Of a stretch of DNA of 64,000 nucleotides, positions 16,558-26,004 are shown piece after piece. The position numbers and the translations under genes were made by a program. Source of the DNA: Streptomyces sp. CMB-StM0423 (lineage in GTDB: Bacteria; Actinomycetota; Actinomycetes; Streptomycetales; Streptomycetaceae); the NCBI RefSeq assembly GCF_002847285.1, contig NZ_CP025407.1, positions 7,877,001 to 7,941,000 of the forward strand, given 5' to 3'. The notes under the pieces are model-generated. The model saw only the letters and a program-made list of their open reading frames with translations. It ran no database searches and was not told the DNA's origin. Positions within the stretch are counted from its first letter, which is position 1, and the number at the start of each line of letters is the position of its first letter.

Positions 16558-19278
16558 TCAGGGCGGGATGCTCTTCAGCCGCGTGCCGATGTCGGCACGC
16601 TGGGAGATGCCGAGCTTCTGGTAGATGCGGGTGAGGTGCTGCTCGACGGTGCTCACGGTGATGTGGAGCCGGTTCGCGACCTGACGGTTGGTCAGGCCCT
16701 TGGCGACGAGCGCGGCCACGCGGTGCTCGGCCCTGGTGAGCAGCCTCTCCTTGCCCAGGGCGTCGTGCACGGCCTTGCTCGTCCGCTCCGGTACCGGCGT
16801 GCGCGCCACGGCGTGGTCGGGCAGGCAGTTGCGGGCGATGTGCGCCCCCGCGGCCTGCGCCCTGGCGGCCCAGGACTCGTGACCGAGCCCGCGCAGCGCG
16901 ACGCCGAGCTCGTGCAGCGTACGTGCCTGGTCCAACCGGTCGCCGGTGGCGAGGAGTTCGTCGATCGCCCGGAACAGCAGCCCGGGGCGCTTGTGCGGCG
17001 GCGCCAGCCGGGCCCGTAGCCGCAGCACCATCGCGTGGTCGCGACCGCCGTGGCCGGGCGCGCGCGCGGTGTGCTCGTCGAGCATGCGGGCGGACATCTG
17101 GCTGTCGCCCAGGTGCAGCCACGCCTGGGCGACGTAGAGCCGCCAGGGCACCAGCGTGGGGTGGTCGACCAGGCTGCGCTCGGCCACCTTCCCGATCCGC
17201 AGGAAGTCCGCGAGCGCCGAGTGCGGCCTGTTCGTGGCGAGGTGGAAGCAGCCGCGGATGCACAGGTAGCTCAGCCAGTAGACGCTCTTCTCCCACGCCG
17301 GGGGAATCGGCTTGGCGAACACCCGCGCCACCTCGTCGTAGCGCCCCATCTCCATGTGCAGCGCGGCGAGTACGGCCTCGGCCGCGCACGCGTATCCCGT
17401 GCTGCGCTCGGTGATGACGCTCTCCACCAGCCGGACGCAGTCCAGGCCCGCGGCCAGCTTGCCCTGCCGCAGCGCGATGATCGCCTGCTGGAGCGAGAAG
17501 ATGGCCTGCCAGCCGGGTGCGTCCCGGCTCGCAGACTCCTTGACCAGCCACTCGCACCACTGCCAGGCCGCGTCGAGCCGGTCGGCGATGACGAGGGCCT
17601 TGATCGAGCTGGCCAGCGACCAGACCGTGGCGTCGGAGAGGGTCGAGACCTCCAGCAGGTTCTCGGCGGCGGCGGCCCAGTCGCCGCGTCCGCCGAAGAG
17701 GAACGAGCCCTCGAAGGTCTGGAACAAGGAGGTCGCCGACGCGTACGGGCTCCGCGCGCCGCCGTCGGCGGGCGGGAGGCGCGCGGTCTGCGCGGCCCCT
17801 TCCTGCCCGTCCTCCTGCCCGGATGAGTGCTGGCTGTACCAGGCCCACAGCCACGCGATGCTGGGATGATCTCCGGCGCGTACGTCGGCGGCGCTCGACT
17901 CGGCGCCCTGCCGCTGCAGCACGGCGAACGCCTCCTGGACCTTGCCGTAGCTGAAGAGCAGGTCCGCGAGCCCGTCGTACGCCGTGCTCGGCATCTTGTC
18001 CGCGTGGAAGGCACTGAGCAATGCGGTCAGATGCCGGATTTCCGTGGCCGCGGGGCTGATGCGCTGCGTGATGAGCGCCAGGCGCATGTATATCTCGATA
18101 CGGTCCGGGCTGCTCGGGCTGTTTTCCAGCGCCAGTTCGAGATACCTGACGGCCAGCCGGATGTTTTCCTGTCCGATGGCCGTCTCCGCGGCGTCGCGCA
18201 ACGCGGACCGCTGCCACGCCTCCGCCGCGTGCCGGGCGGCGAGGAGATGCCGGGCCACTTCCGTGGTGGGACTTCCGGCATTGTTCTGGACCACGGCGGC
18301 GCGCCGGTGCAATTCGTTTCGCTGCAGGGTGCCCAGGTCCGCAAGAATTTCCCGGGGAGCGCTCTCGTGCCGGAAATTCGTACCGTCCAGGAGGCCGGAG
18401 TGGCGCAGCGCCTCCAACTGCTGGTCCATGACGGCCGGTGAAATACGGGTCATGCCCGCCAGCAGCTCGGGCGCCGCGGAATCCCCGAGAACGGAGATCA
18501 GCCGCCCCAGCTCGACGGCGGTGGCGCCGCTGCGGTAAAGGCAGGACACGACGGCACGGCCGTACATGCCCAGCTCCGCCGCGGACTCCGCGCCCGTCGG
18601 CCGGGCCTCCATGTCCTCGTCGCGCAGATCCTCAAGCAGCGCGCGCAGCAGCAGCGGGCTGCCGCCGCTGAGGTGGTGCAGCAGCTCGATCCACTGCTCG
18701 TGCGGGCGGTTCACCCGCGTCGTGACCGCCGCCCGCACCCCGCGCTCGTCCAGCGGTCCCAGGTGGATGCGCTGGGCGTTCGGCCGCCGCAGCAGCTCCG
18801 TCTTGACCGGCTGGTCGCGATGGCGCAGGTGCGGGCAGTGGGACAGCAGGATGAGGGTGCGTCGGCTGCGGTGCCAGCCGACCGCCTGGAGCAGGAAGTC
18901 CAGCTCGGCCCAGGGGATGTCCTGCACGTCGTCGATGCTGATCACCACCGCGCCGTTCTCCGCGACATGCGGCAGCGCGGCACTGAACTGCAGCGCGGGC
19001 GTGGCCCCCGCGGGGCCCTCGCCGGGCGGCGGGGCGGGCACTTGCGCGACGAGCTGCTGGAACAGAGAGATGGGCGGATGCGCCGCGGTGCTCCTGCCCT
19101 GGACGCTGAGGATGGTCGCGCCCATGTCGGCCGCGTGTTCTGTGATGGCGTGTAAAAGCGCACTCTTGCCGCAACCCACGCCGCCTTCGATCAGAATTGT
19201 GCGCGACATTCCGTGGAGACAGCGAGAGAAAGCAGACCGCAGCGCCTCGAATTCGGCCGCACGGATGACGAAAGCCAT
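16558..19278 (-). CDS. LAL-type LuxR-family cluster regulator
   Basis: A 906-aa ATP-binding LuxR regulator. Walker A GGVGCGKS is at residues 32-39 and a Walker-B-like VVISIDDVQ segment is near 112-120. A long helical middle follows. A LuxR helix-turn-helix lies near residues 838-890 (LTRAEHRV, TNRQVANRL, STVEQHLTRIY). The ATG start has GGGAGGTGA upstream. Proteins of this build are usually pathway-specific activators of polyketide clusters. Leu42 is encoded by TTA, so translation should depend on the bldA tRNA. It heads the minus-strand operon with the thioesterase, ACP and E2-type gene, and probably also activates the PKS gene. Confidence 0.95.
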   Translation of the reverse strand: MAFVIRAAEFEALRSAFSRCLHGMSRTILIEGGVGCGKSALLHAITEHAADMGATILSVQGRSTAAHPPISLFQQLVAQVPAPPPGEGPAGATPALQFSAALPHVAENGAVVISIDDVQDIPWAELDFLLQAVGWHRSRRTLILLSHCPHLRHRDQPVKTELLRRPNAQRIHLGPLDERGVRAAVTTRVNRPHEQWIELLHHLSGGSPLLLRALLEDLRDEDMEARPTGAESAAELGMYGRAVVSCLYRSGATAVELGRLISVLGDSAAPELLAGMTRISPAVMDQQLEALRHSGLLDGTNFRHESAPREILADLGTLQRNELHRRAAVVQNNAGSPTTEVARHLLAARHAAEAWQRSALRDAAETAIGQENIRLAVRYLELALENSPSSPDRIEIYMRLALITQRISPAATEIRHLTALLSAFHADKMPSTAYDGLADLLFSYGKVQEAFAVLQRQGAESSAADVRAGDHPSIAWLWAWYSQHSSGQEDGQEGAAQTARLPPADGGARSPYASATSLFQTFEGSFLFGGRGDWAAAAENLLEVSTLSDATVWSLASSIKALVIADRLDAAWQWCEWLVKESASRDAPGWQAIFSLQQAIIALRQGKLAAGLDCVRLVESVITERSTGYACAAEAVLAALHMEMGRYDEVARVFAKPIPPAWEKSVYWLSYLCIRGCFHLATNRPHSALADFLRIGKVAERSLVDHPTLVPWRLYVAQAWLHLGDSQMSARMLDEHTARAPGHGGRDHAMVLRLRARLAPPHKRPGLLFRAIDELLATGDRLDQARTLHELGVALRGLGHESWAARAQAAGAHIARNCLPDHAVARTPVPERTSKAVHDALGKERLLTRAEHRVAALVAKGLTNRQVANRLHITVSTVEQHLTRIYQKLGISQRADIGTRLKSIPP
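19153..19155 (-). promoter_or_regulatory. TTA (bldA-dependent) codon in the LAL regulator
   Basis: Codon 42 of the LAL gene is TTA (TAA on the plus strand), directly after the Walker A motif; the preceding leucine is CTT. TTA codons are rare in Streptomyces and are read only by the bldA tRNA, which ties expression to development. Confidence 0.9.
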
Positions 19279-19351
19279 ACCGGATTACTCACCTCCCGTT
19301 GGCGCAATTGATTCGTCGTGAGAATCAACGCACCTGAGCAAGTCCAGGTCA

Positions 19352-19376
19352 TACGGCGCTCAGGGGAAGCGCCGTA
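19352..19376. promoter_or_regulatory. Inverted repeat upstream of the LAL gene
   Basis: TACGGCGC (19352-19359) and GCGCCGTA (19369-19376) form a perfect 8-bp dyad around a 9-base centre, 74 bases upstream of the LAL start. The surrounding 19279-19500 region is clearly more AT-rich than neighbouring genes, which fits a promoter region. The dyad could be an operator or a leader hairpin. No confident -10/-35 pair can be assigned. Confidence 0.4.
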
Positions 19377-19699
19377 CCGCGTATTCGGTTAGTAGTTTCA
19401 CAGGTCGAGTTTGGTTACGCAAGGCCGGGTTTTCTCAGGTCGCGAGATAATGCCTAGGTCCGTTTTGCGTCATTCATCCCGGCCTTGTTGTGGTGCTGCG
19501 GAGTATACATCCCCTGGGACAATCGCATCGGTCCGCGAGCGCCGCTCCCGACTTACGGGAGCGAAGGCGGGCGTACCGGACGGGGCGTGAGCCCCCGGAG
19601 TGCGCCCGCGGGTCCCATCGTGGCGCCGCGGCCGGTCCGCAGGGGGGTGGCGCAGCGAGATTTTGGCGGGACTTTGGCGCCGCGCAACATTCTGCCCGG

Positions 19700-19960
19700 A
19701 TGGTTGCTGCCCTTGCCTGGCTGCTGCGCGCGCTGCAGGAAGCCTTGACGTCGCTCGGTCGGGTCTGGTTCTTCATCCCGCCCCCGCCCCCCGCTCAGCC
19801 CCCCGCGCCACCCCCACCCCCACCGGGCCCCGTCCCAGGCCACCCCGAACGCCTGCGCCCCGACCTCCCGCTCACGGAGCAAGAGGAAGCCCTGCGCCGC
19901 CAGTTGGACGACATAGCCCTGCCCGACGCCATCGGCGAGGAGAAAAGCCCGGGCGCGTAA
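19700..19960 (+). CDS. Small DUF6059-like protein
   Basis: An 86-aa protein with a hydrophobic N-terminal helix containing Trp, a proline-rich middle, then PGHPERL and a Leu-rich tail with the pattern LPLTEQEEALRRQL. This arrangement matches my recollection of the small DUF6059 proteins often seen beside Streptomyces regulators and biosynthetic clusters. Function is unknown. ATG at 19700 is preferred over the upstream frame to 19490 because the added residues have no family character. It is transcribed divergently from the LAL gene, and its stop codon lies in the loop of a hairpin. Confidence 0.6.
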   Translation: MVAALAWLLRALQEALTSLGRVWFFIPPPPPAQPPAPPPPPPGPVPGHPERLRPDLPLTEQEEALRRQLDDIALPDAIGEEKSPGA

Positions 19961-19970
19961 CCGCCCGGGC
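19947..19970 (+). terminator. Hairpin overlapping the stop of the small DUF6059-like gene
   Basis: GCCCGGGCG (19947-19955) pairs perfectly with CGCCCGGGC (19962-19970) around a 6-base loop that contains the TAA stop. It is probably an intrinsic terminator. The following 300 bases, to 20279, hold nothing I recognise. Confidence 0.65.
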
Positions 19971-20279
19971 GCCGGCGGTCAGGCAGCGGGAAGGGCCCGG
20001 ACGAGGGCGGAGGAGCCGCCGTACGCGGCGGGGGTAAGGGGAAGCCCCGGCCGGAGGGGGGATCCGACCGGGGCGGTCCGGGGCGGATACGGAGGGCGGT
20101 CGCCTCGCGGCGAAAGGCTCCATGGGGCTTCAGCCGAACGATCTTCCCCACAGGCGAGAGGTGAGGCCCGGGGACACTGTTCCCTCCGTACCCACACCGT
20201 CTTCAACGGGAGGGGACCTCCGGTTGTTCCATGCCCCCGCCCGGGAGGGTGTGAAGCGCGACACAGCCGTGCTGCGGCG

Positions 20280-20747
20280 TCAGTCCAGCCAGCGGCCCCC
20301 GCGCATCAGCTCGCGCCCCGGCAGCTCGTTCACCTCGCGCCACGCCTGGATCCGCCGCGGGTTGATCCGGAACCAGCGGTACCGGGCGGCCAGCCCTCGC
20401 GGGTCGAACCCCGAGCTCGCCGCGAAGCGGTCCCCGTGCTCCCGCGGCAGCGCGTCCAGTTCGAAGACCTCGACCTCGCCGTCGATCATCGTCACGTCCC
20501 GCGTCGGCCCCAGCGCCAGCCGCGCGGCCCCGGTTGCGGCCAGGTTCCTGCCGGTCGGGCTCTCCGCCGGTGTCGCCACCCACAGCGCCTCGCCGTCCCA
20601 GGAGAACGACAGCGGTACGAGATACGGCACGCCGTCCGGCGTGGCGCTCGCCACCCAGACGTCGACGTCGTGAGCCAGCCGGTGCTCGGTGTCCCGGCGG
20701 CGCAGCGCGCGGGTGCGGGGCTCGGCGGGGTGCGTGGCTGCGGTCAT
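20280..20747 (-). CDS. Pyridoxamine-5'-phosphate-oxidase-like flavin/F420-binding protein
   Basis: A 155-aa split-barrel protein of the PPOX family. The N-terminal half reads as the usual strand pattern (VDVWVAS, PYLVPLSF, ALWVATP), followed by the cofactor-binding TGRNLAATG region and the ARLALG strand. Such proteins reduce small molecules with FMN or F420, and the substrate cannot be told from the sequence. I chose ATG at 20747, which has AGGAG upstream; a longer frame to 20822 is unlikely. The gene is divergent from a LuxR-type regulator starting 146 bases away, which may control it. Confidence 0.8.
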   Translation of the reverse strand: MTAATHPAEPRTRALRRRDTEHRLAHDVDVWVASATPDGVPYLVPLSFSWDGEALWVATPAESPTGRNLAATGAARLALGPTRDVTMIDGEVEVFELDALPREHGDRFAASSGFDPRGLAARYRWFRINPRRIQAWREVNELPGRELMRGGRWLD

Positions 20748-20893
20748 CTCTCGCTCCTGGTCGTCGTGAGGCTCGTACGCGATCCGCCTCGGCCGAATCC
20801 GCACCGGGCCGATCGCCGCCACCCCAGCCTCGCCCCGCCCACCCCCGCACCGCCTCCGTGCTGACCACGGAGAACACCCCGGATAATGAGAGC

Positions 20894-23716
20894 GTGTCCA
20901 CCCCGTCGATCTCCGCCCGCGAAGCCGAAGTGCTCGCGCTCCTCGGCGAGCACCTGAGCAACGCCGAGATCGCCGGCCGCCTCTTCATCTCCGTACGCAC
21001 CGTCGAATCGCACGTCTCCTCCCTCCTGCGCAAGCTGCACCTGCCCGACCGGCGCGCCCTCGCCCGGCACGCCGCCTCCACCGCCTCCGCCCGCCCCGGG
21101 AAGGACGCGCCCGCCCTGCCCGCGCCGCTGACCGCTTTCGTCGGCCGCGCGCGGGAGCGCGCCGAGCTGGCCGCCGCGGTACGGGCGGGGCGGCAGGTCA
21201 CCGCCGTCGGCCCCGGGGGCGTCGGCAAGACCCGCCTCGCCCTCGCCGCGGCCGGCGACCTGGCCGGCGAGTTCGCCGACGGCGTGTGGTTCGCCGACCT
21301 CGTCCCGGTCACGGAACCGGCGCGGGTGGGCGCCGCGGTCGCCGCCGCCGTGGGCGTCGGCGAGCAGCCGGGACGCGACGTGGACGACGCCGTACTCGCC
21401 GCGCTCGCCGACCACGACGCGCTGCTCGTCCTGGACAACTGCGAGCACGTACGCGAAGGAGTCGCCCCGTTCCTCGAACGGCTGCTCGCCGCCTGCCCCA
21501 AGCTGCGCGTGCTCGCCACCAGCAGGGCCCGCCTCCTGGTTCCCTTCGAACGCGCCTTCCCGGTGCCCCCGCTGTCCCGCGACGGCGGCGACGAATCCGA
21601 CGCCGTGGCCCTGTTCATGGAACGAGCCGCCGCGGTCGGCTGGCCTCCTGGACCGGGCGCCGGCGAGGGCGTCGCGTCCGTCTGCGAACGGCTCGACGGC
21701 ATGGCGCTGGCCATCGAGCTGGCCGCCGCCCGCTGGGCGACGCTCGGGCTCGACGGCCTGACCGCCGGCCTCGGCGACCAGCTCCGGATCCTCACCGGCG
21801 GCGCCCGCGCCGACGACCGCCACCGCTCGGTGCGCGCGGTCCTCGACTGGAGCCACGACCTGCTGCAGCCGGAGGACCAGGTGCTGCTGCGCCGGGTGTC
21901 GGTGTGCGTCGCGCCGTTCACCGCCGCGGCGGCCGCCGAGGTCGCCGGGGACGGCCCGAAGGACGCCGCCGGCGTCGCCGACGGCCTCGCCCGGCTCGCC
22001 GAGCAGAGCCTCCTCGCCGTCGCCCCGTGCGCGACCGGCACCCGCTACCGGGCCCTGGAGACCATCCGCCGGTACGGCGCCGAGCACCTCGCCGCCGCGG
22101 GCGAGGAGACCGCCGTACGCACCCGCCACCTCGGCTGGTGCACCGCCGCCGCCGACGCCCTGACCGGCGCCGGCGGCCCGGACTGGCGTGCCCGGTTCGA
22201 CGACCTCGCCGAGGACCTGCGGGTCGCGCTCGGCTGGGCCGCCGCCCGGCCGGAGCTGCGCACCGACGCCCTCCGGCTCGCCATGTCGCTGGCCGGGCTG
22301 GCGTTCACCCGCACCCTGCTCGGCGAGGCCCAGCAGCGGTACGAGCAGGCCGCCGCCCTCGCCGACGACGCGGGCGCCGCGGTCGCGCTGCGGCACGCCG
22401 CGGCAGTGGCCGGCACGCGGCGGCTCGGGGACGACATGTACCGCCTGCACCGCGCCGCCGCCGGGGCCGCCGAGCGCGCGGGGGACGCCGCAGGCGCCGG
22501 CCGTGACCTCGCAGAAGCCGCGACCGCCGCGTACCGCTTCTCGACTTCCTTCACCCGGCTCCCCGCCGTCGCCGAGGTCACGGCGATGCTCGCCCGCGCC
22601 CGCGACCTGGCCGGCGCCGATCCCCGCGCGGGCGCCGCCGTCGCGCTGGCCGAGGCGGCGGTGGTCAGCGACGCCTACGGCGCTGTGCAGGGCGATGCGG
22701 ACAACGCCGTGGCGGAGACGATCGAGCGCGTCGAACGGGCCGTCGACCTGGCCCGCCGCGCGGCCGACCCGGTGACGGAATCAGCCGCCCTCGACGCCCT
22801 GTCCGGCGCCCTGAGCTGGGCCGGCGACGCCTTCGCCACCGCCGCCGCCACCCGCCGCAGGACCGAGGCGCTGGCGCCCCTGCCGCCCACCCCCGCCGTC
22901 ACCCACGAGCGGGTGGACGCCCTCGCCATGGCTGCCGGCACCGCGGTCGGTGCCGGGGAACTGGAGCGCGCCCGCGAGTGGGGCAGGGAACTCGCCGCCC
23001 ACCCGCTGCTCGCGGAAGCCGGCCACCACGCCACCTCCTGGCTGCTCGTCGCCGACGCCTTCGCCGGCCGCGCCGACGAAGCCCTCGCCCACGCCGTCCG
23101 CTTCCGCGACTCCTTCGAGCACAGCGGCGGGCAGCAGTCGCTCTCCCTCGCCGCCGGAGCCGCGTCGGTCGCCATGGTCCACGGGCTGCGGAGCGACGAC
23201 GCCGCCCGCGCCACCTGGCTCGACCTCGCCGCCCGCGCGGACACCACGCCGAACCACCGGCACGGCTACGGCGCGGTCTTCGACGCCACCGCCCTGCTCC
23301 ACCGCGGCGACGCGCAGGCCGCGCTGGAGCGGGTCGCGCCCGAGCCGGACGAGGTGTGGAAGTGGGTGTGCTGGATCTGGCTGCACTGGTACGTCGCGCT
23401 GCGCGCGGAAGCGGCGGTGCTCGCCGGCCACCCGGCCGCCCGCGAGCGGATCGCCGCGGCCCGCGCCGTCGTCGCCGGCCACCCGGTCGCCGCCGCCCAG
23501 GTCGACCGCGCCGAGGCGCTGCTCGACGGCGACCTGCGCCGGCTGCCTGCCCTTGCGGGGGCGTTCGCCGCGGCGGGAAGCCCGTACCAGGCGGCCCGTA
23601 CCCTGCTGCTCGCCGGCGGAGACCACACCGCGACGGGAGAGGCGGCGCTGACCGGCCTCGGTCTCGTACCGAAGGACACCGGCCCGCAGGGCGCCGGACC
23701 GAAGGACCCGGAATGA
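20894..23716 (+). CDS. LuxR-type regulator with NB-ARC ATPase domain
   Basis: About 940 aa. A LuxR-type helix-turn-helix lies at the N-terminus (residues 5-58, SAREAEVLALL and SVRTVESHVSSLLRKL). An ATPase domain follows with Walker A GPGGVGKT at residues 106-113, Walker B LLVLDNCEH near 178, and AIELAAAR. The C-terminal half is an Ala-rich helical, TPR-like repeat region. This LuxR-HTH plus NB-ARC plus TPR build is common in Streptomyces, and the ligand is unknown. The frame is open from 20534, but GTG at 20894 begins just before the HTH and avoids overlap with the divergent flavoprotein gene. Confidence 0.85.
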   Translation: MSTPSISAREAEVLALLGEHLSNAEIAGRLFISVRTVESHVSSLLRKLHLPDRRALARHAASTASARPGKDAPALPAPLTAFVGRARERAELAAAVRAGRQVTAVGPGGVGKTRLALAAAGDLAGEFADGVWFADLVPVTEPARVGAAVAAAVGVGEQPGRDVDDAVLAALADHDALLVLDNCEHVREGVAPFLERLLAACPKLRVLATSRARLLVPFERAFPVPPLSRDGGDESDAVALFMERAAAVGWPPGPGAGEGVASVCERLDGMALAIELAAARWATLGLDGLTAGLGDQLRILTGGARADDRHRSVRAVLDWSHDLLQPEDQVLLRRVSVCVAPFTAAAAAEVAGDGPKDAAGVADGLARLAEQSLLAVAPCATGTRYRALETIRRYGAEHLAAAGEETAVRTRHLGWCTAAADALTGAGGPDWRARFDDLAEDLRVALGWAAARPELRTDALRLAMSLAGLAFTRTLLGEAQQRYEQAAALADDAGAAVALRHAAAVAGTRRLGDDMYRLHRAAAGAAERAGDAAGAGRDLAEAATAAYRFSTSFTRLPAVAEVTAMLARARDLAGADPRAGAAVALAEAAVVSDAYGAVQGDADNAVAETIERVERAVDLARRAADPVTESAALDALSGALSWAGDAFATAAATRRRTEALAPLPPTPAVTHERVDALAMAAGTAVGAGELERAREWGRELAAHPLLAEAGHHATSWLLVADAFAGRADEALAHAVRFRDSFEHSGGQQSLSLAAGAASVAMVHGLRSDDAARATWLDLAARADTTPNHRHGYGAVFDATALLHRGDAQAALERVAPEPDEVWKWVCWIWLHWYVALRAEAAVLAGHPAARERIAAARAVVAGHPVAAAQVDRAEALLDGDLRRLPALAGAFAAAGSPYQAARTLLLAGGDHTATGEAALTGLGLVPKDTGPQGAGPKDPE

Positions 23717-23782
23717 ACGACGCCGGACCGGCGAACGCCGCACCGAAGGACGCCGTACCGCCGTCGCAGCACCCGCGCTCCG

Positions 23783-24238
23783 CTAGCTGACCGCCTGCTT
23801 CACCAGCGCCGCGATCCGCGCCTCCACCTCGTCCGTCACCGCGGTCAGCGCGAAGCCCGCCGCCCACATCGTGCCCTCGTCCAGGTTCGCCAGATCGCTG
23901 AACCCCAGCGTCGCGTAGCGCGCGTTGAACTTCCCCGCGCTCTGGAAGAAGCAGACGACCTTGCCGTCCCGCGCGTACGCCGGCATGCCGTACCAGGTCT
24001 TCGGCGCCAGCTCCGGCGCCGTCGCCGTGACGACCGCGTGGATGCGCTCCGCCATGACCCGGTCCGAGTCGTCCATCTCCGCGATCTTCGCGAGCACGTC
24101 CCGCGCCGCCTCCGCCGCCTTGTCCGCCTTCGAACCGCGGCGTGCCGCCTTCTTCTGCTCCCGGGCGTACTCCTTCATCGCGGCCCGCTCCTCGGCCGAG
24201 AAACCCTCGTACGTGCTGCCCGTCTCGTTCTTGCCCAT
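23783..24238 (-). CDS. DUF1801-family protein
   Basis: A 151-aa soluble protein with a charged helical N-terminus (EERAAMKEYAREQK) followed by a DUF1801/YdhG-like domain: PKTWYGMPAYARDGKVVCFF, KFNARYATLGF, LDEGTMW. The family has been linked to iron-chaperone-like folds, but its biochemical role is not established. ATG at 24238 is preferred to a start 60 bases upstream because the extra residues look non-coding. It converges with the large LuxR regulator and has no obvious operon partners. Confidence 0.75.
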   Translation of the reverse strand: MGKNETGSTYEGFSAEERAAMKEYAREQKKAARRGSKADKAAEAARDVLAKIAEMDDSDRVMAERIHAVVTATAPELAPKTWYGMPAYARDGKVVCFFQSAGKFNARYATLGFSDLANLDEGTMWAAGFALTAVTDEVEARIAALVKQAVS

Positions 24239-24513
24239 GATCACTCCCGTGTTCCCGGCTCCGGCCCGGTCCTGCACCGGTCCGCCCGCCATGCGCACAG
24301 CCTCGCTCCGGGGAGCCGCGGAACGCCTCCGTGGCGACCACGGATTCCGTCACGGACGTACGTATCGGTGGCCCACGGTCCCGCCCGGATTGGGCTGGAC
24401 GGGGGGCAGTTGGGTGTGTCTGCCCGCAATAGGGCGGTGCCGCGACCGGCTTCTCCTACGGTTCTCACGTTCCTCCCCGCTCTGGTGCGTAGCACCGCGA
24501 AAGGAGATCCCCG

Positions 24514-24897
24514 ATGTCGATCCGCAAGGCTGCCGCCACCCTGGTGGCCACCGCCGCCCTGACCCTGGGCGCGCTCGCCACGACGCCGTCGCTCGCCGCA
24601 GCCGACTCCGAGGGGCAGAAGGCGCAGGCCGCGCCCGTCGCGCAGGCCAACCCCTACCCGTACCGGGGCAAGGTGCTCGGCAACAGCGTGGTCTACAAGC
24701 GGGCCAAGCCGACGACGCGCAGCGACATCCTCGGGTGGGCGGACTCCGGGACGATCGTCCGTATCCAGTGCAAGGTCATCGGTCAGAACGTGCTGGGCAA
24801 CGACAGGTGGTACCGCGTGCCCGTGAGGGGCGGCCACGGCTACATGTCCGCCCGCTACGTGCAGAACCTGGACCAGATTCCCTTCTGCCGGCGGTGA
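24514..24897 (+). CDS. Secreted SH3-like domain protein
   Basis: A 127-aa protein with a clear Sec signal peptide: MSIRK, a hydrophobic Ala/Leu stretch, and cleavage near residue 31 (LAAADS). A single bacterial SH3-like domain follows (VVYKRAKPTTRSDILGWADSG, VIRIQCKV-like strand, WYRVPVRGGHGYMSARYV). Such domains bind cell-wall peptides. AAAGGAG lies seven bases upstream of the ATG. It is probably an exported wall-associated protein, monocistronic, and ends in a hairpin. Confidence 0.85.
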   Translation: MSIRKAAATLVATAALTLGALATTPSLAAADSEGQKAQAAPVAQANPYPYRGKVLGNSVVYKRAKPTTRSDILGWADSGTIVRIQCKVIGQNVLGNDRWYRVPVRGGHGYMSARYVQNLDQIPFCRR

Positions 24898-24924
24898 CCC
24901 CGCCGCGGCTCACCCCCGCCGCCA

Positions 24925-24951
24925 CGCCCGGCCGGTCCCACCGGCCGGGCG
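24925..24951. terminator. Hairpin between SH3-like and prenyltransferase-like genes
   Basis: An 11-bp perfect stem, CGCCCGGCCGG (24925-24935) with CCGGCCGGGCG (24941-24951) and a 5-base loop, lies between two converging genes. It is a likely bidirectional terminator. Confidence 0.75.
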
Positions 24952-24975
24952 TTCGCGTGGGCGGCCGGACAGGGC

Positions 24976-26004
24976 CTACCCGCCCTGGGCCTCCCCGTCC
25001 GCCCGCTGTGCGGGGATGCCGGGGATGTGGTGGGGGTGCGCGCGGCGGTGCCGGAGGGTGCGCAGGTAGGAGCGCGCGGTGGTGCCGCCGGCGCGCGCCG
25101 TGCACAGCAGGCGGGTGCTGCGGCGGCGTTGGAAGATGTCGTAGTCGTCGCGGATCAGCTCGGCCAGGACCGTGCGGCCCAGCTCCAGATACTGCCGCGG
25201 CAGTTCCTGCCCCGACGGGTGGACGTGGCGGTGCCAGCCGTCCGCGAGCCGGAAGAAGCGCCGGACCCGGTCGGCCTCGAAGCGGACGGCCTCCTTCAGT
25301 GACGGGGTCATGCGCTGCCGGGCGGCCGCGGTGGTGAGGTCGTCGCGGCTGAGCCCGTGGCGTTCGAGGTCGGCGAGGGGGAGGTAGACGCGGCCCAGGG
25401 CGGCGTCCTCGGCGATGTCGTCGAGGAAGTCGAGCATGTAGACGCCGTAGCCCAGGGCGATGGCCTTCACCGTGGCCTCGTCGTCGACCGGTTCCAGCAG
25501 CGTGTTGACCCAGATGCTCATGTCCCCGCTGACGGAGCGCATGTACAGCTCCAGATCCTCGAACGTCGCGTACGTGCTGGTGTCCAGGTCCGTCCGCAGC
25601 GTGCGCAGGAAGCGCCGGATCCCCTCCGGATCCATGTCCCAGGTACGCACCGTGTGGGCCAGCGCCCGGCAGATCAGCACGGCTTCCGCGGTCACGGGCC
25701 CGGCGCCGGTGGCCGCGGTCGCGGCGGTGCCCCGGTCGATCCGGCGCAGCACCTCGTGCCGCAGCGCGTCGAACCGCTCGGCGCGCTCGTGCATGCCCTG
25801 CTCGGTGGTGTCGAGGACGTCGTCCGCGTACCCGCAGAACGCGAGCATCGCGTCGTAGTACGGGCGCTTGCCGGGCGGCAGCAGGAAGCGCGCCACGGGA
25901 AACGCCGCGGAGTTGCGGCGCCTCAAGTACCGCCCGCAGGCGGTGTACGCGGCCTCCGCCTCCGCGCCGCGCAGCCCGGCGGCGTTCAGTTCATGAGCGA
26001 ACAC
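24976..26004 (-). CDS. Squalene/phytoene-synthase-like prenyltransferase (CDPS-associated)
   Basis: A 342-aa trans-isoprenyl-diphosphate synthase-fold protein of the squalene/phytoene synthase family. The two metal/diphosphate-binding aspartate motifs are visible as DDVLD (61-65) and DFLDDIAED (192-200). The GTG start overlaps the 3' end of the cyclodipeptide synthase gene by 14 nt, with GGGGAGG upstream, so the two are co-translated. In drimentine pathways a phytoene-synthase-like protein (DmtC1 type) prenylates a Trp-containing cyclodipeptide next to its CDPS. That is the best inference here, rather than carotenoid or squalene synthesis, since no desaturase, cyclase or hopanoid gene is nearby. 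The basic C-terminal tail (residues 310-342) looks non-catalytic. Confidence 0.82.
   Translation of the reverse strand: MFAHELNAAGLRGAEAEAAYTACGRYLRRRNSAAFPVARFLLPPGKRPYYDAMLAFCGYADDVLDTTEQGMHERAERFDALRHEVLRRIDRGTAATAATGAGPVTAEAVLICRALAHTVRTWDMDPEGIRRFLRTLRTDLDTSTYATFEDLELYMRSVSGDMSIWVNTLLEPVDDEATVKAIALGYGVYMLDFLDDIAEDAALGRVYLPLADLERHGLSRDDLTTAAARQRMTPSLKEAVRFEADRVRRFFRLADGWHRHVHPSGQELPRQYLELGRTVLAELIRDDYDIFQRRRSTRLLCTARAGGTTARSYLRTLRHRRAHPHHIPGIPAQRADGEAQGG

Noticed and set aside
24976..26004. Carotenoid or hopanoid phytoene/squalene synthase
   Set aside because: No desaturase, squalene-hopene cyclase or lycopene gene lies nearby, and the gene overlaps a cyclodipeptide synthase gene, favouring a role in diketopiperazine prenylation.
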